From NCBI GenBank assembly GCA_022495995.1, contig JAFEMH010002447.1:1-64000 (forward strand): a stretch of 64,000 nucleotides of DNA, read 5' to 3'. A model generated the notes under the pieces. The model saw only the letters and a program-made list of their open reading frames with translations. It searched no databases and was not told the DNA's origin. Position 1 is the stretch's first letter; each line of letters starts with the position of its first letter. Origin of the DNA: Adenophora triphylla var. japonica (lineage: Eukaryota; Streptophyta; Magnoliopsida; Asterales; Campanulaceae). Shown piece after piece: positions 1 through 10,293 of the stretch. A program made the position numbers and the translations under genes.

Positions 1-995
1 ACGGCTCCCGTAAATCCCCGAACTACCTCGATACCAAGTAGGAATGTAGAAGGACGGCTCGCTGTAACCCCGGAACCCTCACACAAAGATAAGACTTCCC
101 CGAAGTATCCTCTTGGTCTCGCAACCTCCAAAGCTGCCAGGTATCCACTAACCCGGATTGTCCGAAGCTGATAGCTCTAGCCATCGTCGCCTCCCCAGCC
201 TACTCCCGGTCTCGGGCGTTGCCTACGGTGCATTCCTCCTCCGAGAAATCACCCAAGGGCACTCAGCTCGGCAAAGCCCCCGGCAAAGCCCCCCGAGCCT
301 CTCCTCTCGCAGAGTTTCCACAGTCAAAGTCGCAAGATGTACTCGGGACTCCTGCATCCTCGCGAAATGGTCTCCCTCAGCCATCCTTGCCGATGCCATG
401 CAATGTCTCTCCCAAAACTAGTGGGACAATGTCTTTCCCACTCGTAGCCTCGACTCATGTCCAAGAGACCACCATGACAGATTCCCACCTGACTCAAAGC
501 TGAAGTTGAATAGAGCGTAAAATATGCAGAGAATAAAAGCATCCATAGCCACCGTGGTCGCAGCCATAGCCGGAGACCCAAACCTGCCCGGATATCGAAA
601 GGTCAATCCCGTCCGGGCTATCATCATCCCCTCACCTCTCTTCCAAAGAAATCTCAGTAAAAGATGCAAGCTTGCCGCCACCGCACGTCTCCGATCAGCG
701 GAATAGATATAGCCTCAATTTCGGGACCCCCAATCAAGGCTCGGAAGTCTTCATGCGTTGGGACGATCTCGTTGTAAGAAAAGCAGTAAACGTGTCTCCG
801 GACGTCCCAAAACCTTGCTGCAGCTCTCAAAAGGTCCCAATCGGGCGGGAGATCCCTCAAATGCCATAAAGACTTGATCTTGAAAGAAGAATCAAGCAGC
901 CCCTTGTGAAATTGGAAGTTGTGCTTCACCCAAGATCGAATATCGGACATAAAACGGTCTCGCTTCCCCTTTTGCAATCTGACGGGCTTCTCCAT
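1..995 (-). pseudogene. Antisense gene 2 of element A: DUF7745-like protein, decayed and cut by the window edge
   Basis: Reading on the minus strand from an ATG at 995, the first 113 codons hold the signature of the plant DUF7745 family, a W-D-LL-RAA-RFWD stretch followed by HEDFRALIG. The same stretch is in element C (W-E-LL-x-AA-SRFW, then MEDFRALIG). The frame shifts after about 654. Further left, weak matches to the C copy can be followed through 681-418. Around 1-80 lies a stretch matching B and C at the VPGL/LPGL motif and the following VSR-x-FG. The C-terminus is outside the window. It is transcribed against the element, from a palindrome-plus-TATA promoter at 1094-1175. DUF7745 proteins are associated with plant LTR elements and their biochemical role is not known to me. 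Multiple frames make this a pseudogene. Confidence 0.7.
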
Positions 996-1093
996 CGCAA
1001 AATGACCAAAGATGGTGTCTTTAAGTCCAAAATGTGCTCAGGGAACAATTGGGACAAGTCTAAGTTGAAAATGAAATGAAATGGCCAAGCCTT

Positions 1094-1175
1094 GCTTTTA
1101 TTCAGAAAATAACCGCCCGCATGTAGAACCGTGAGCCGCACGGCTTCATTTGCCCTCAAGACCAAACCGCACGGC
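1094..1175 (-). promoter_or_regulatory. Promoter of antisense gene 2 (A): paired CCGCACGGC palindromes and TATA-like box
   Basis: Two palindromic boxes, GCCGCACGGC at 1135-1144 and ACCGCACGGC at 1166-1175, lie 31 bp apart. Toward the gene there are two A/T-rich candidates: TTATTTT at about 1106-1112, 22 bp from the nearer palindrome, and AATAAAAGC at 1094-1102, 32 bp away. The predicted ATG is at 995. The same box pair with the same 31-bp step stands before the TATA box of A's own LTR at 5566-5606. That this is a promoter is inferred from position. Confidence 0.55.
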
Positions 1176-1529
1176 TACATTTGCCATCTCGCAGAAAAAT
1201 CTGCAGCAACCAAAGTTGCCGCCAAGGGAGTTTTCACCCCACTTTCTCAACCTAGACCTGTACAAAAACATGTTCAAAGGTCACCCAAGCATTCATATAG
1301 CATTATAAATCATTTTGGCCCCGTTTCAGCCCCAATTCCAAGCAAAAAAAACTGCCCCGAGGCTCAAGTAATATGCAAATTAATAAAAGCATAAATAGAA
1401 AAGCAAATAAAACAGTAATACAATGTCTTCGCCCCATCGGCGCCCAAATAAAGCAAAAAATAAACAAAATGTGCATCAAACGTGTTCATTGTTTGTTTTT
1501 GTTCCTAATCCACTCTAGAGACCTCCTAG
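1176..1529. other. Spacer between the two antisense genes of A
   Basis: This AT-rich stretch lies between gene 2 (transcribed left from about 1100) and the end of gene 1 (about 1530). I see no coding signal beyond short chance frames. It may contain the 3' end of gene 1. Confidence 0.4.
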
Positions 1530-4106
1530 GCCTCCGATTCTTCTTCTTCTTCATCACTGCTCAGCTCGTAGACGCTAGCCTCCCTCATCAAGTCCTCCGG
1601 GTCGCTCACATCGACGTATGGACATTATCGTGCCCGTACTCATCCAAATGCCTGCCGTAATGCCGCACTGGGTCCCCGCCCCGAGGCATGGCACCGGAAG
1701 AGTACTCCGAGGCCGATGAGGTAGACGCCGTGCCCCGACATGCCTTCTCTTGCGCCTGTGCTCCTGTGCATCCGCCGCCGCTTTGAAGTGCAGCGCCTTC
1801 CTCAAAGGGACCGGCACATGTCTTTCCAGCCCCCGTTCGCCCGACCAATCGTCATAGGTGCGAGCCGGAACCCGAGAAAAAGAGGAGAAAATCTCGTAAA
1901 ATCTCAGAATCTCGTAATTGCAAAAAGCAAAGAAATCCAAAAGGGAAAGACCCTAAAAGTATACTTACAAAGTGGTTGCCAAAGCGGCACAGGGTATACC
2001 TGGGCTCCTAGTGCTGGGACAGGAATCCTCATCCTCCTCGGTACTCCGTGGACCACATAAGACAGGTGCGCAGGAGGGATCGGCGGGTCAGAAGGCTCGG
2101 CCTCCCCATATCCCTGAGTGACCGCCAACTTCATCAACTTCTGTGGCGTCCTCAGGCGCTGCTCCACAAACACAGCATAAGGGGTATCCATGTCAAAATA
2201 CTCCTCTGCAGCTATACCTCCCTGGTACCTAGCAATCTCATCCGCCTACCAATCCCTGGGCTGTAGCATCCGTGCTGGAGGATCATGAGGAGTAATGGCG
2301 TCCAAGGGAGGGACATGGCCATGCTTCCTAGAAAATCGGTCCCCCAGGTAGATGACATCACATGTCAGCCCTGTCAGCCATCTCCTCTGCCTCGTCGCCT
2401 CAATGGCCTCTCCTAGCAAAATCTCTGGATACCTGCCCCAGGGGTAGAAGTCCACTCCGTCATGTCCATCCCTGTTGTTGACCGGCCTCACCATCTTGTA
2501 ATCAAAGGTGATCCGGGTCTTCCCCGTGAACTTATCCCTCGCATCTCCTCCAAATGATCATAGCAGTGGAAGATGGTGATATCGCCCGTTGGTTCCAAGG
2601 AAAGAACCCGATCACCTCACGTAACTGCACTGCATGTTCAAAGCATCAAAAGGGTCATTTCTCTCTCCTAAAAGTCTCAAGACAGAAGAGTAAAGAGAAA
2701 AGAAAGAGGGACTACCTCAAGGGCAATGAAAAGCCCATGGAAGCCCTTGTTCCGACCGTACATGTCCAAAGAGAAGTAGAGCTCCGCCAATCCGGCCTCT
2801 CTCCCAAGAGACCGTCCCTATCCCATCTACATCCTCCGCAGAGTCGAGGAGGCAAGACATGGCCGTCCTGCACTTAGCAAAGATGGTGACCGACAACATC
2901 AACCACATAAAAGCTCTAGCAAGCCGCGGGCGGTCACATCGCTAACGGCAAAGTCCCGTATGCAAATTCGGGATCGCCACCTCGACATTCCGCGCCTCCG
3001 TCCCTAGCCCCTTGGGAATCAACTCAAACCCGACCAAAGCTCGGAACTCCTCACCGTGATATGGTCCCTCCAAGTCACGGGCCTCCCGCTGAACTGTAGA
3101 CCGGTGATAGCCGTGAAATCGGCGGGAGTCACTGTCGCCCTCCCCGCCTTAGATGGAAGCTATGAGTGCTATCCCACCAAAACTCGGGATAGGGCCTGGA
3201 CCAAGCCCTTGCTCTTAGAGGTGATATGGATCCCCCTGCCGATAGCCTCAATGAAAAGATCTAGGCCGGTAGCTCTCACCAACTCCTTGGGGTTTGCCCC
3301 ATTCTTCTCGAAATCGGGCATCCTCTCCCAAAGCCTGACTGCTATCTCAGATGGCCCTCTAGACTTGTTCTCCTGTAGACAAACACAGCAAAGAAATGCG
3401 TCAGTCCTTCATCTCATTTCAAAAGTGCACATATTTTCAAAAGAAAAGCATTCATAAAATTTTTTCTAGCATCCTTTGCATGAAAAAACACGTCTTTCAT
3501 CACTTGAAACACGTCATGTCAAGTCCCATTGCTTTCCTAAAGCACAAAATCACAATTTTCACAATTCTTTGCACATAAGCATTATTCTTTCAAAAAAATG
3601 GCATGCATGAATCCTTTTCATCTTCCAAAATCTTGTTTCTCGTTGATAATCAAAATTTTGACTTAGTTCTAGCACATGCAAGAACTCCGTCTCACTTTAA
3701 ACAATTATCATTCTTACTTTATTTTTGAGAAAAAAGTGGGTCATTCTCATTATTCTTATCAAATAAATTGCACATGCATATTCTTAGCCTCATAAGTTAA
3801 TCATCAATGTCTCAAAATCATTCAAAAATCCTAGGAAAATCCTAGAAAATTCTTAAAATTCGGGTCAAGCCCTAAATCCATCAAAATTCAATTAAAATCG
3901 ACGGAATCGAGCCAAATAAGAACGCTTACCCCAACCGGTCGCGGGTTCATCGATTTGTGCTCTCTTCTCCCCGGATAGAGCTCCGATGGAGGCGTAAGAA
4001 AGTCGTACTTTCTCTCCGTTCGAACGAGTTCCTTCCTCCTCCTTTGAGCGGCCGCGGAGATGTTTCTTCTAGCTTGTCTCGGCATAGGATTGCCCTCCGG
4101 ATCCAT
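1530..4106 (-). pseudogene. Antisense gene 1 of element A: plant-mobile-domain-like protein, multi-exon, decayed
   Basis: This is homologous to the four-exon gene of B at 33799-36784. Exon 1 runs from the ATG at 4106 to a GT donor at 3929 (GGG|GTAAGC, 59 codons). Exon 2 begins after a CTACAG acceptor at 3372 and ends at a GAG|GTAGTC donor at 2716. It holds the REN-like N-terminal stretch seen in B (SRGPSEIAVRLWERMPDF) and an AELYFSLD motif. Exon 3 (roughly 2640-1970) holds GLTCDVIYLGDRFSRKHG, matching GLTCDVYYMGERVTRQHG in B, and ends at a GTAAGT donor. The last exon is in 1530-1890 and its acceptor is unclear. Internal stops and frame changes break it. Its promoter is at 4219-4289. Confidence 0.65.
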
Positions 4107-4218
4107 TCTTGATCAAAGGAAGCAAGGGAATTGAAGGATTTTCAAATTTTCTCTCCTCTCTCTCTCTTCCTCGGCTGGAATGGGCGGCAGTAATGCCCAA
4201 TTGCCCGTTCAAACCAGG

Positions 4219-4289
4219 TTTTAAATAATCTGGAAAAAACAGACTTCTATCCGTACGGCTTCTTTTTCCCCCATCTCATGCCGGGCGGC
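4219..4289 (-). promoter_or_regulatory. Promoter of antisense gene 1 (A): CCGTACGG and GCCGGGCGGC boxes with TATA-like box
   Basis: CCGTACGG (4251-4258), a perfect 8-bp palindrome inside GAAGCCGTACGG on the minus strand, lies 21 bp upstream of the A/T-rich box ATTATTTAAAA (4219-4229). A second, degenerate box GCCGGGCGGC is at 4280-4289, about 30 bp further up. The spacing and the GAAGCCGTRCGG context match A's gene 2 promoter and A's LTR. The gene's ATG is at 4106. Confidence 0.55.
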
Positions 4290-4463
4290 CTCATTCGTTC
4301 TGAGCAGGAATTACAATTTTGCCCTTGGACTTTCCACTTGGGCCTACAATTCCCGTTATCCTTTAACTAAGATAACATCTTTTTCAGAAGATATCCCTTA
4401 TCTCCTAAGCAATTAAGCTTTCTTCCCAGTCACCTCCGTTAATTCCGTTATAACGGGATAACG

Positions 4464-4852
4464 CTAGGTGACAACCTCCGAATTGTCAAAATCCGAACTT
4501 AAGCTACCTCTATCCCGAATAGTGAAGTATGCTCAAGTTATCTAAACTTAAGCTACCTCTATCACGAATAGTGAAGTATGCTCAAGTTCTTCTAAACTTC
4601 AGCTACCTCTATCACAGATAGTGACGTACGCTCATGTTCTTCTGGCTTAAGCTACCTCTATCACGAATAGTGAAGTATGCTCAAGTTTTCCAAACTTTAG
4701 CTACCTCTATCTCCTCGATAGTGACGTAAGCTCTAGTTTCTTCAGGTGACAACCTCCATTAATTGTCAATCAGGTGATAACCTCCATTAATTGTCAATCA
4801 GGTGACAACCTCCATTAATTGTCAACCAGGTGACAGCCTCCATTAATTGTCA
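4464..4852. repeat. Two tandem arrays in the 3' non-coding region of element A
   Basis: Five copies of a 49-50 bp unit built on AGCTACCTCTATCACGAATA start at about 4501, 4550, 4600, 4649 and 4699. They are followed by four copies of a 28-bp unit (CAGGTGACAACCTCCATTAA and the rest) at about 4743, 4771, 4799 and 4827, with a divergent copy at 4464. The 28-bp unit can pair TGACAA with TTGTCA. No coding signal is seen. B, C and F carry unrelated arrays at the equivalent place. Confidence 0.85.
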
Positions 4853-4901
4853 AAACCCTCAAGAATCCTAGACATCGTTCCTAAACTATCTAGTGATGCT
4901 T

Positions 4902-5210
4902 GAACTACGATCAAGGCTTGATTCCTCCGGGATATGTAGGTAGCCTTTCATAAAAGGTCCAGCCATCCGACCACTTTGGTCACCCTGTTTCTTCGTCACT
5001 CATCGCTGATGAAGTAACCCTCATAGAGGTTTAGATATCTCGACCACATCGGTCACTTCTAGCATATCCCCGCAGGATCAATTGCTTGACCTCTTAGGTC
5101 ATTTTATCTTCTACTTCCCCAAAGAAGAGACCGCTTTCTTCTCCATTCCTCGCCGGATCTATTCCGAACTACGGCCCGGCTTGATTCCCACTCGGGATAC
5201 GTAGGTAGCC
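4902..5210 (+). other. Two copies of the conserved CTACG/CGTAG double-stem module (A)
   Basis: Copy 1 is 4902-4944 and copy 2 is 5166-5210. Each reads GAACTACG, then GGCTTGATTCC, then GGGATAYGTAGGTAGCC. CTACG can pair with YGTAG, and ATTCC or ATTCCC with GGGAT inside it. Each is followed by a stretch like CCAGCC-A-CGACCAC. The same module stands near the 3' LTR of B (three copies), C and F. It is probably part of the 3' untranslated region of the element RNA. Confidence 0.7.
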
Positions 5211-5565
5211 TTCCAGAGGTTCAAGCCACTCGACCACCTCGGTCTCTCAATCCGTCTCGCATTCGCCAGATCGGATCCTTTTCTATCGACAAACCCACTC
5301 GCCTTGCAAGTGACGTTGCCGAGGGCTTCGTAAGTACCCAAATCCGGCTCATGCCTTCCTTAAATTTCCCGGCAATTTCGGTAAGTTTCCAGAATTCCCT
5401 GACCTTTCCTAGTGTTCCGGAAATATTCCTGAATCTGCTCCAAAACAAATAAGGATCGAAAGGGAATCTTCCCAATTAAGAAACACGTTTTTCTTAATTT
5501 GGGAAAACTTCTAGAATTTGCCACCTTGCATGGTTCTAGAAACATGCTGAGTCACAAGGGATAAT

Positions 5566-5640
5566 GCCGCACGGCTGCATTAGCCCAAGGTCTCTGGCCG
5601 CACGGCTTCATTGGCCTTATCCAGACTGCCTATAAATAGA
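5566..5640 (+). promoter_or_regulatory. LTR promoter of element A: two GCCGCACGGC palindromes and TATA box
   Basis: GCCGCACGGC occurs at 5566-5575 and 5597-5606, a 31-bp step, and TATAAATAGA is at 5631-5640, 24 bp downstream of the second. The sequence after TATA, GAGCCCTCC, is shared with B's LTR. The same palindrome pair precedes both antisense genes of A. Confidence 0.75.
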
Positions 5641-5964
5641 GCCCTCCTCTACCCATTTTAACAACAACAACAATACCATCAATCACACATAATACGAAGA
5701 AGACACTCCCAAGAGCTGCTGGAAGTCCAAGAAGGTGAAGAAGAAGGCCAAGAAGCCACCTCCCTCCTTCTTGAAGATCCCAAGATCAACCTTTCCACCT
5801 AGCTCAATCCTAAGAAGAAGAGGAAGCCATTGGTAACCTCTCATGCCCTAAACTTGCATCCTAATTGCTCTATGTGATTCTAATTGCTCATTGCATTTCA
5901 TATAATTGCTATTATCTTGTTTGGGACTTGGTAGATTAAAGATCATATCTTTATACCCCCTTTC

Positions 5965-6345
5965 CCCCTTTGCATGCATTAGGCATCCTTTGCCATTAAA
6001 GATGTAATCTTTTGAATGAAAGGTGCATCCTTTGCACCTAAAAACCCTATTTTTACATAAAAATATCATCTTCATGCATCCTTTGCATATAAAAATCCAA
6101 TCTTTATGATAAAAATGCATCCTTTGCATATGAAATCCTTTTTCAAGCATCCTTCGCATTAAAGATCATATCTTTATCCTAAATTAGCATCCTATGCTTT
6201 TCAAAATACAATCTTTATGCATTCTTTGCATATTTAAATCCCAATTTCTTCATAAAAATGCATCCTTTGCATAAAAATCATGTCTTTATGCATCCTTTGC
6301 AAATAAAGATCATTTCTTTAAATCAAATGCATCCTTTGCAACCCA
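5965..6345 (+). repeat. Interspersed ATCCTTTGCAT repeats in the transcribed part of LTR A
   Basis: The motif GCATCCTTTGCAT and close variants recur more than ten times, separated by A-rich spacers with ATCTTTATG. The region lies about 330-700 bp downstream of the TATA box, so it should be in the LTR transcript. Short frames on both strands through it are by-products of the repeat. Confidence 0.8.
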
Positions 6346-6878
6346 AAAATGTCATCTTTTCACTAAAAATGTCATTTTTACATGCATTCCCCCATGTCCC
6401 CATTAGCAACCTTGGAACGGACCGGTGTAAAAGATCCTATCTTTACATCGTTCCTTCCATAAAGGTTTCATAATTTCTTTAGAAAGGGATAACCTTGAAC
6501 CCTATATCTCCGATTATCACTTAAGATGAGTATGAAGCATCTATATGAGCTCGACCGTCTTAAAGTGTAGGATTGATGGGCTAAGGACCCTCTTTTTCTA
6601 AAGAACCTCATCTTTGACTATAAAGAGAGTCATTCTCTCGATCATGCAAAGTCCCGAGGTTAAAAATACAATGATCACAAGTCCAAGATGAGGACGGGAT
6701 CATAATCCCGAATACATAAAATCCAAGAAATCCCGAGCGACAACCAATAAATGGTTTGTACGTCCAGAAGACGACTTGGGACATTCCCCCCCCCCTTTAT
6801 TTTCAAACACATACACACAAGAAAGCACGCAAGCAAGCACGATTAATGGAATCTTGGGAGACTTGCTCCGGCAAGGCA

Positions 6879-6911
6879 CCTTAGGTGAACGACGATCCGT
6901 TCTTCCCAAGG
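6879..6911 (+). other. Conserved LTR hairpin, element A copy
   Basis: CCTTAGG pairs with CCCAAGG around an inner GAAC/GTTC stem, with a T bulge on the left and TT on the right. Equivalent hairpins with different but matching outer stems are in LTRs B, C, D and E. It is followed by GTAAC and ACCTCCGAACCC. It lies in the transcribed 3' part of the LTR, so it could act in the RNA leader. Confidence 0.65.
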
Positions 6912-7051
6912 GGTAACTTAACCTCCGAACCCATAAAACCTTTTTTTCAAAGTTTTGAGGTAATCAAAATGGCATGGCGACTCCGTTTTTCAAATTAAAC
7001 CGGATGTCTCCAAACTCGCGTGAATTCCAAAATTTGGGGCACACATTCACA

Positions 7052-7056
7052 GTTAC
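7052..7056. other. Right target-site copy GTTAC of element A
   Basis: GTTAC follows the CA end of LTR A and continues into the minus-strand LTR E. In LTR C the homologous GTTAC is the verified duplicated target of element B. The left copy for A is outside the window. Confidence 0.6.
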
Positions 7057-7303
7057 GTTTTGGGAAGAACCGAGAGTTCACCCAACACGCCTCGTCCGTA
7101 CACGAGTCTTTCAATTAAACATCCAAGCAAATCCAAAAGTGTGTGCAAGTGTTGACAATGAACAAAATGTGGTAAATATGCATTTTATTAATATGAATTG
7201 AGGCTTACAACTCGTGAGCCCATTATTTAGGGAGGCCACATCCCTGCTACAACAATCTAAAACAGATTACAAGAGAAAAGGTTTCTGCAGATAGGTCACG
7301 ATA

Positions 7304-7381
7304 TGTCGCATGACACATGATACAGGTGACCACATATGTCGCGAGACACAGGTTCACCTTGGAACAATGTGTCGCGTGACA
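7304..7381. promoter_or_regulatory. Cluster of three TGTCGC-type palindromes in LTR E
   Basis: TGTCGCATGACA (7304-7315), TGTCGCGAGACA (7337-7348) and TGTCGCGTGACA (7370-7381) are spaced exactly 33 bp apart. They lie about 620-700 bp downstream of the TATA box on the transcribed strand. LTR C keeps one at the equivalent place (41029-41040). Confidence 0.6.
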
Positions 7382-7998
7382 TACGGAGGTCATCTGCAGA
7401 AACTTACACTATGAACACTAGAATCAACAACAACTAATAAACATCTAATTAATTGACTAGATTAGATACGAAATACAGAAATAACAACAAATCGACCCCG
7501 GAAGTGTGGATATGGGTAGATCCACACCCCCTTGGGGTTTGAACACCAAATTCAAGCAAGTATTCAACAATAGTAATTCAATTACACAGATTAAACAACT
7601 TAAACAGAGAGATTGCGATTGGGATTCAGTAATCTAGACAGATAGAGTCTGATTACTGAATCCTAACAGAAGTAGACAATAGAATTATGAAGAATTGAGT
7701 AGAAGGAAGAGAGAAGAGGGAGTTTGAGATTCGTTACCCTTGTTGCGTCCACGAATCCTGTATCAAGTTAGATACAGAACCCTTCAATTCACTGCTTCTG
7801 GTCTTGGGGTCCTGAGGGAATTGGTGCAAAGGATCCAAGTGGCTTGGTTTGAGAAATGGGTTTGGATTAGAGGGAATTGGGTAGATTGAAGGTAGGAGAG
7901 AGAGAGAGAGAGCTGTGTTTAGGGGGCTTTGTTACGATGCAATTTCTGCAGAGTAACAGTAGGCTGAAGTTCGGATCCATTTCTGAGAGGGGGAGGGT

Positions 7999-8083
7999 CT
8001 TATTTATAGGCTGCAGTTAGTGGTCACCTTGTGTCGCACGACTATACGCAACCACTTTCCATGCCTCAACTTGTCGCGTGACA
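7999..8083 (-). promoter_or_regulatory. LTR promoter of E: TATA box with TGTCGCACGAC and TGTCGCGTGACA
   Basis: On the minus strand TATAAATAAG (7999-8008) lies 23 bp downstream of TGTCGCACGAC (8032-8042). A second palindrome, TGTCGCGTGACA, is 40 bp further up (8072-8083). The two boxes and their CACCTT/AAGGTG flanks form an inverted repeat. The 23-bp and 40-bp spacings are the same in LTR C. Confidence 0.72.
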
Positions 8084-8729
8084 CAAGGTGGCCTCAACCG
8101 TTTTTGGGGCCAAAACCAGTTTCTGGAACATTCAGACCTAAATACCTAAAAAGTTCAAAAAAGTTTATTCCCAACAGGTCCCTTAGCATGAGTAAGGTAC
8201 CAAAAGGTACTTCTTTCGCGGGAAACTTATGAAACGTTTCCGGAAGTCTTGGGATAGGCCGGGAATTTACCAAAATGCCCCTTAATGCAATTTATTACAT
8301 TAAAATGCATTTAAAAGGTTGCGAATTGGATTGGCGTACTTACAGGGACACCTTCTTTTTTGCATTCTACACTATTCCTGGATCAGTGGGTTCCATCACT
8401 ACGTCTATAGATCCCCTGTATTCCACCTGTATTGCACCTCCGGGACGGACTATCCCGGCAGAGGTCCTATAGGGCACGTGGAACCCACCAATCAAAATGG
8501 AGAACGAACCTATGGGCATACAAGCCAAAACAAGTCCAACTCGGGATTTTCAAAACCAAGTCCAAGTCAACATCTAGACTCGGGAGGAGAGAGGGTCGAA
8601 AGTACGTTTGAATGTACGAGACCACAATTTGCAGGAAGAATCCTGAAAAAATTCGGCATGACCTCTCCTCTTTTTGAGTTGAAAATCTGGCATGGCCTCT
8701 CGTCGCTTCGTGGCAAAATTCCGGCATAA

Positions 8730-10293
8730 CACTACCAGAAAAAGGTCATTTAGCGACGGAATTAACAGCGACGGACATATTCCGTCGCTAAATAGCGGCG
8801 GAATATAGACTTTAGCGTCGGAATTATTTTGGCGTCAAATTTAGCGACGGAATTTAATTCCGCCGCTAAATTCCGCCGCTAAAACGAATATTCCTCGAAT
8901 ATTCGTTTATTTCCGCCGCTAATTTGGCGGTTGATTTACCGACGGAATATTCGCCGCTAAATCTTTATCAATGACGGAATTATTCCGCCGGTGAAAATAT
9001 ATCATTTTTTATTTTTTATTTATCGGCGTCGGAAATATTCGACGGTGAAATTAAAATATTTTTTATTTTTCTTTTTGAAATATTACACCGACGGAATATT
9101 TCCGACGGTGAAATTAAATGTTTTTTTTTTTTTTTATTAAACACCGACGGAATATTTCCGCCGCTGATAATTTAATATTTTTTTATTTATCAGCGACGGA
9201 AATATTCCGTTGCTGATAATAAAATGTAATTTTTGTTTATTTTTAGAACTAATTAACAAAATAACAAACTAAAAAACATTAAAATATCATAAATATTTAT
9301 GATATTTTTGAAAAAATAAATAAATCATAAATATTTATTAATTTTAATTTTATAATGCCATTATTTTTATTTATATAAAATATGAAAGTTATTTTAAATT
9401 ACTCTCAAAAAAATAAATATGAGTCAATAAATATTATTTTTGAAAAAATAAATAAATTATAAACCCTAAACCTAATACCCTATATACTATACACTATATA
9501 CCCTATACCCTATACCCTATACCCTATACCCTATACCCTATACCCTATACCCTATACCCTATACCCTATATACCCTATACCCTATACCCTATACCCTATA
9601 CCCTATACCCTATACCCCTATACCCTATACCCTATACCCTATACCCCTATACCCTATACCCTATACCTTATACCCTATACCCTATACCCTATTGATATTT
9701 TAAATTATTTTTTTTAAATTTATTTCAGAATCAGCGACGGAATTTTCCGTCGCTGAAATTAATGCTGAAATAAAAATTAATTAAATAAATTAATTTCAGC
9801 GACGGAATTTCCGCCGCTATAATCATTTAATTTTTATTTAATTTTTGATTTCAGCGGCGGAAATTTCCGTCGCTGTAATAAAATTTAAATTAAAATTAAA
9901 TAATTTCAGCGACGGTAATTTCCGCCGGCTAAATAATTTAATTTTAATTTAAATTTTATTACGATGACGGAAATTTCCGCCAGCTGAAATTAACTTAATT
10001 AAATTAATTTTATTACAATGACGGAAATTTCCACCATCGAAATGAAAATTTAATTAAATTAAATTAATATAGCAATGAATTTTCCGTCGCTGAAACCATT
10101 AATTCACCGGCGGAATTAAATTCCGTCGGTAAAAGAAAAAAATAGCGGCGGAAATTGACCCGTCGGAGCACTGCGACGAGCTGGTAGCGGCGGACCACCG
10201 ACGGAATTTTTCCGTCGGTGATTTATTTTAGCGACGGAAATATAATTTTAGCGGCGGAAATTTCCGTCGCTAAATGACCTTTTTCTGGTAGTG
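8730..10293. mobile_element. Non-autonomous CACTA (En/Spm-type) DNA transposon
   Basis: The ends are perfect inverted repeats beginning CACTACCAGAAAAAGGTCAT and ending with its complement, flanked by the 3-bp duplication TAA (8727-8729 and 10294-10296). The 1564-bp body has no transposase. Both arms carry many copies of GCGACGGAA with its complement TTCCGTCGC, often as short palindromes. Subterminal repeats like these are where CACTA TNPA-type proteins bind. The middle is AT-rich and contains a (CCCTATA)n array. Confidence 0.93.
9468..9692. repeat. (CCCTATA)n heptamer array inside the CACTA element
   Basis: About 30 copies of TACCCTA/CCCTATA follow the telomere-like start AAACCCTAAACC. The heptamer differs by one base from the plant telomere unit CCCTAAA. 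Occasional variants (CCCCTATA, CCTTATA) break the array. Confidence 0.9.

Larger units (their letters stand above)
1..7051 (+). mobile_element. Element A: 3' part of a large Ty3/gypsy (TAT-like) LTR retrotransposon
   Basis: This is the downstream part of a plus-strand LTR retrotransposon whose 5' LTR, gag and pol lie left of the window. In order it holds two decayed antisense genes (minus strand), two short tandem arrays, two copies of a conserved CTACG/CGTAG module and a 3' LTR. The order matches element B at 32165-40782, and the two LTRs share a TATA region (TATAAATWGAGCCCTCC) and a similar length of about 1.7 kb. The right end is followed by GTTAC, which is also B's target duplication. The TAT lineage is inferred from the antisense genes and from the tRNA-type PBS of its relatives. 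Confidence 0.82.
5329..7051 (+). repeat. 3' LTR of element A
   Basis: The start is placed at 5329 (CGTAAGTACC, with C where the terminal T of TGTAAGTACT in B's LTR would be), just after GCCGAGGGCTTC, which corresponds to B's polypurine tract. The end is placed at ATTCACA (7051), followed by GTTAC. The length of about 1723 bp compares with 1745 and 1754 bp for B's LTRs. It contains a TATA box at 5631, a repeat-rich transcribed part, the conserved hairpin at 6879-6911, then the GTAAC-ACCTCCGAACCC and ATGGCATGGCGACTCC blocks common to these LTRs. Confidence 0.8.
7057..8344 (-). repeat. LTR E (minus orientation), C-family, interrupted on its left by element A
   Basis: It aligns throughout with LTR C (40788-42001): the hairpin at 7057-7088, the CAACTCGTGAGCC block, the stretch ending in the TATA box, and the end GCGAATTGGATTGG-GTACTTACA. 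The first part, about 110 bp in C, lies beyond element A. It abuts leader sequence of element D at 8345 without a polypurine tract, so it may be a solo LTR or a 5' LTR inserted there, or the product of a deletion. Confidence 0.7.

Noticed and set aside
8319..8729. 136-codon plus-strand frame and its 86-codon complement
   Set aside because: The stretch matches the non-coding leader of B in reverse.
9468..9692. Interstitial telomere
   Set aside because: The unit is CCCTATA, not CCCTAAA, and the array lies wholly inside a CACTA element.
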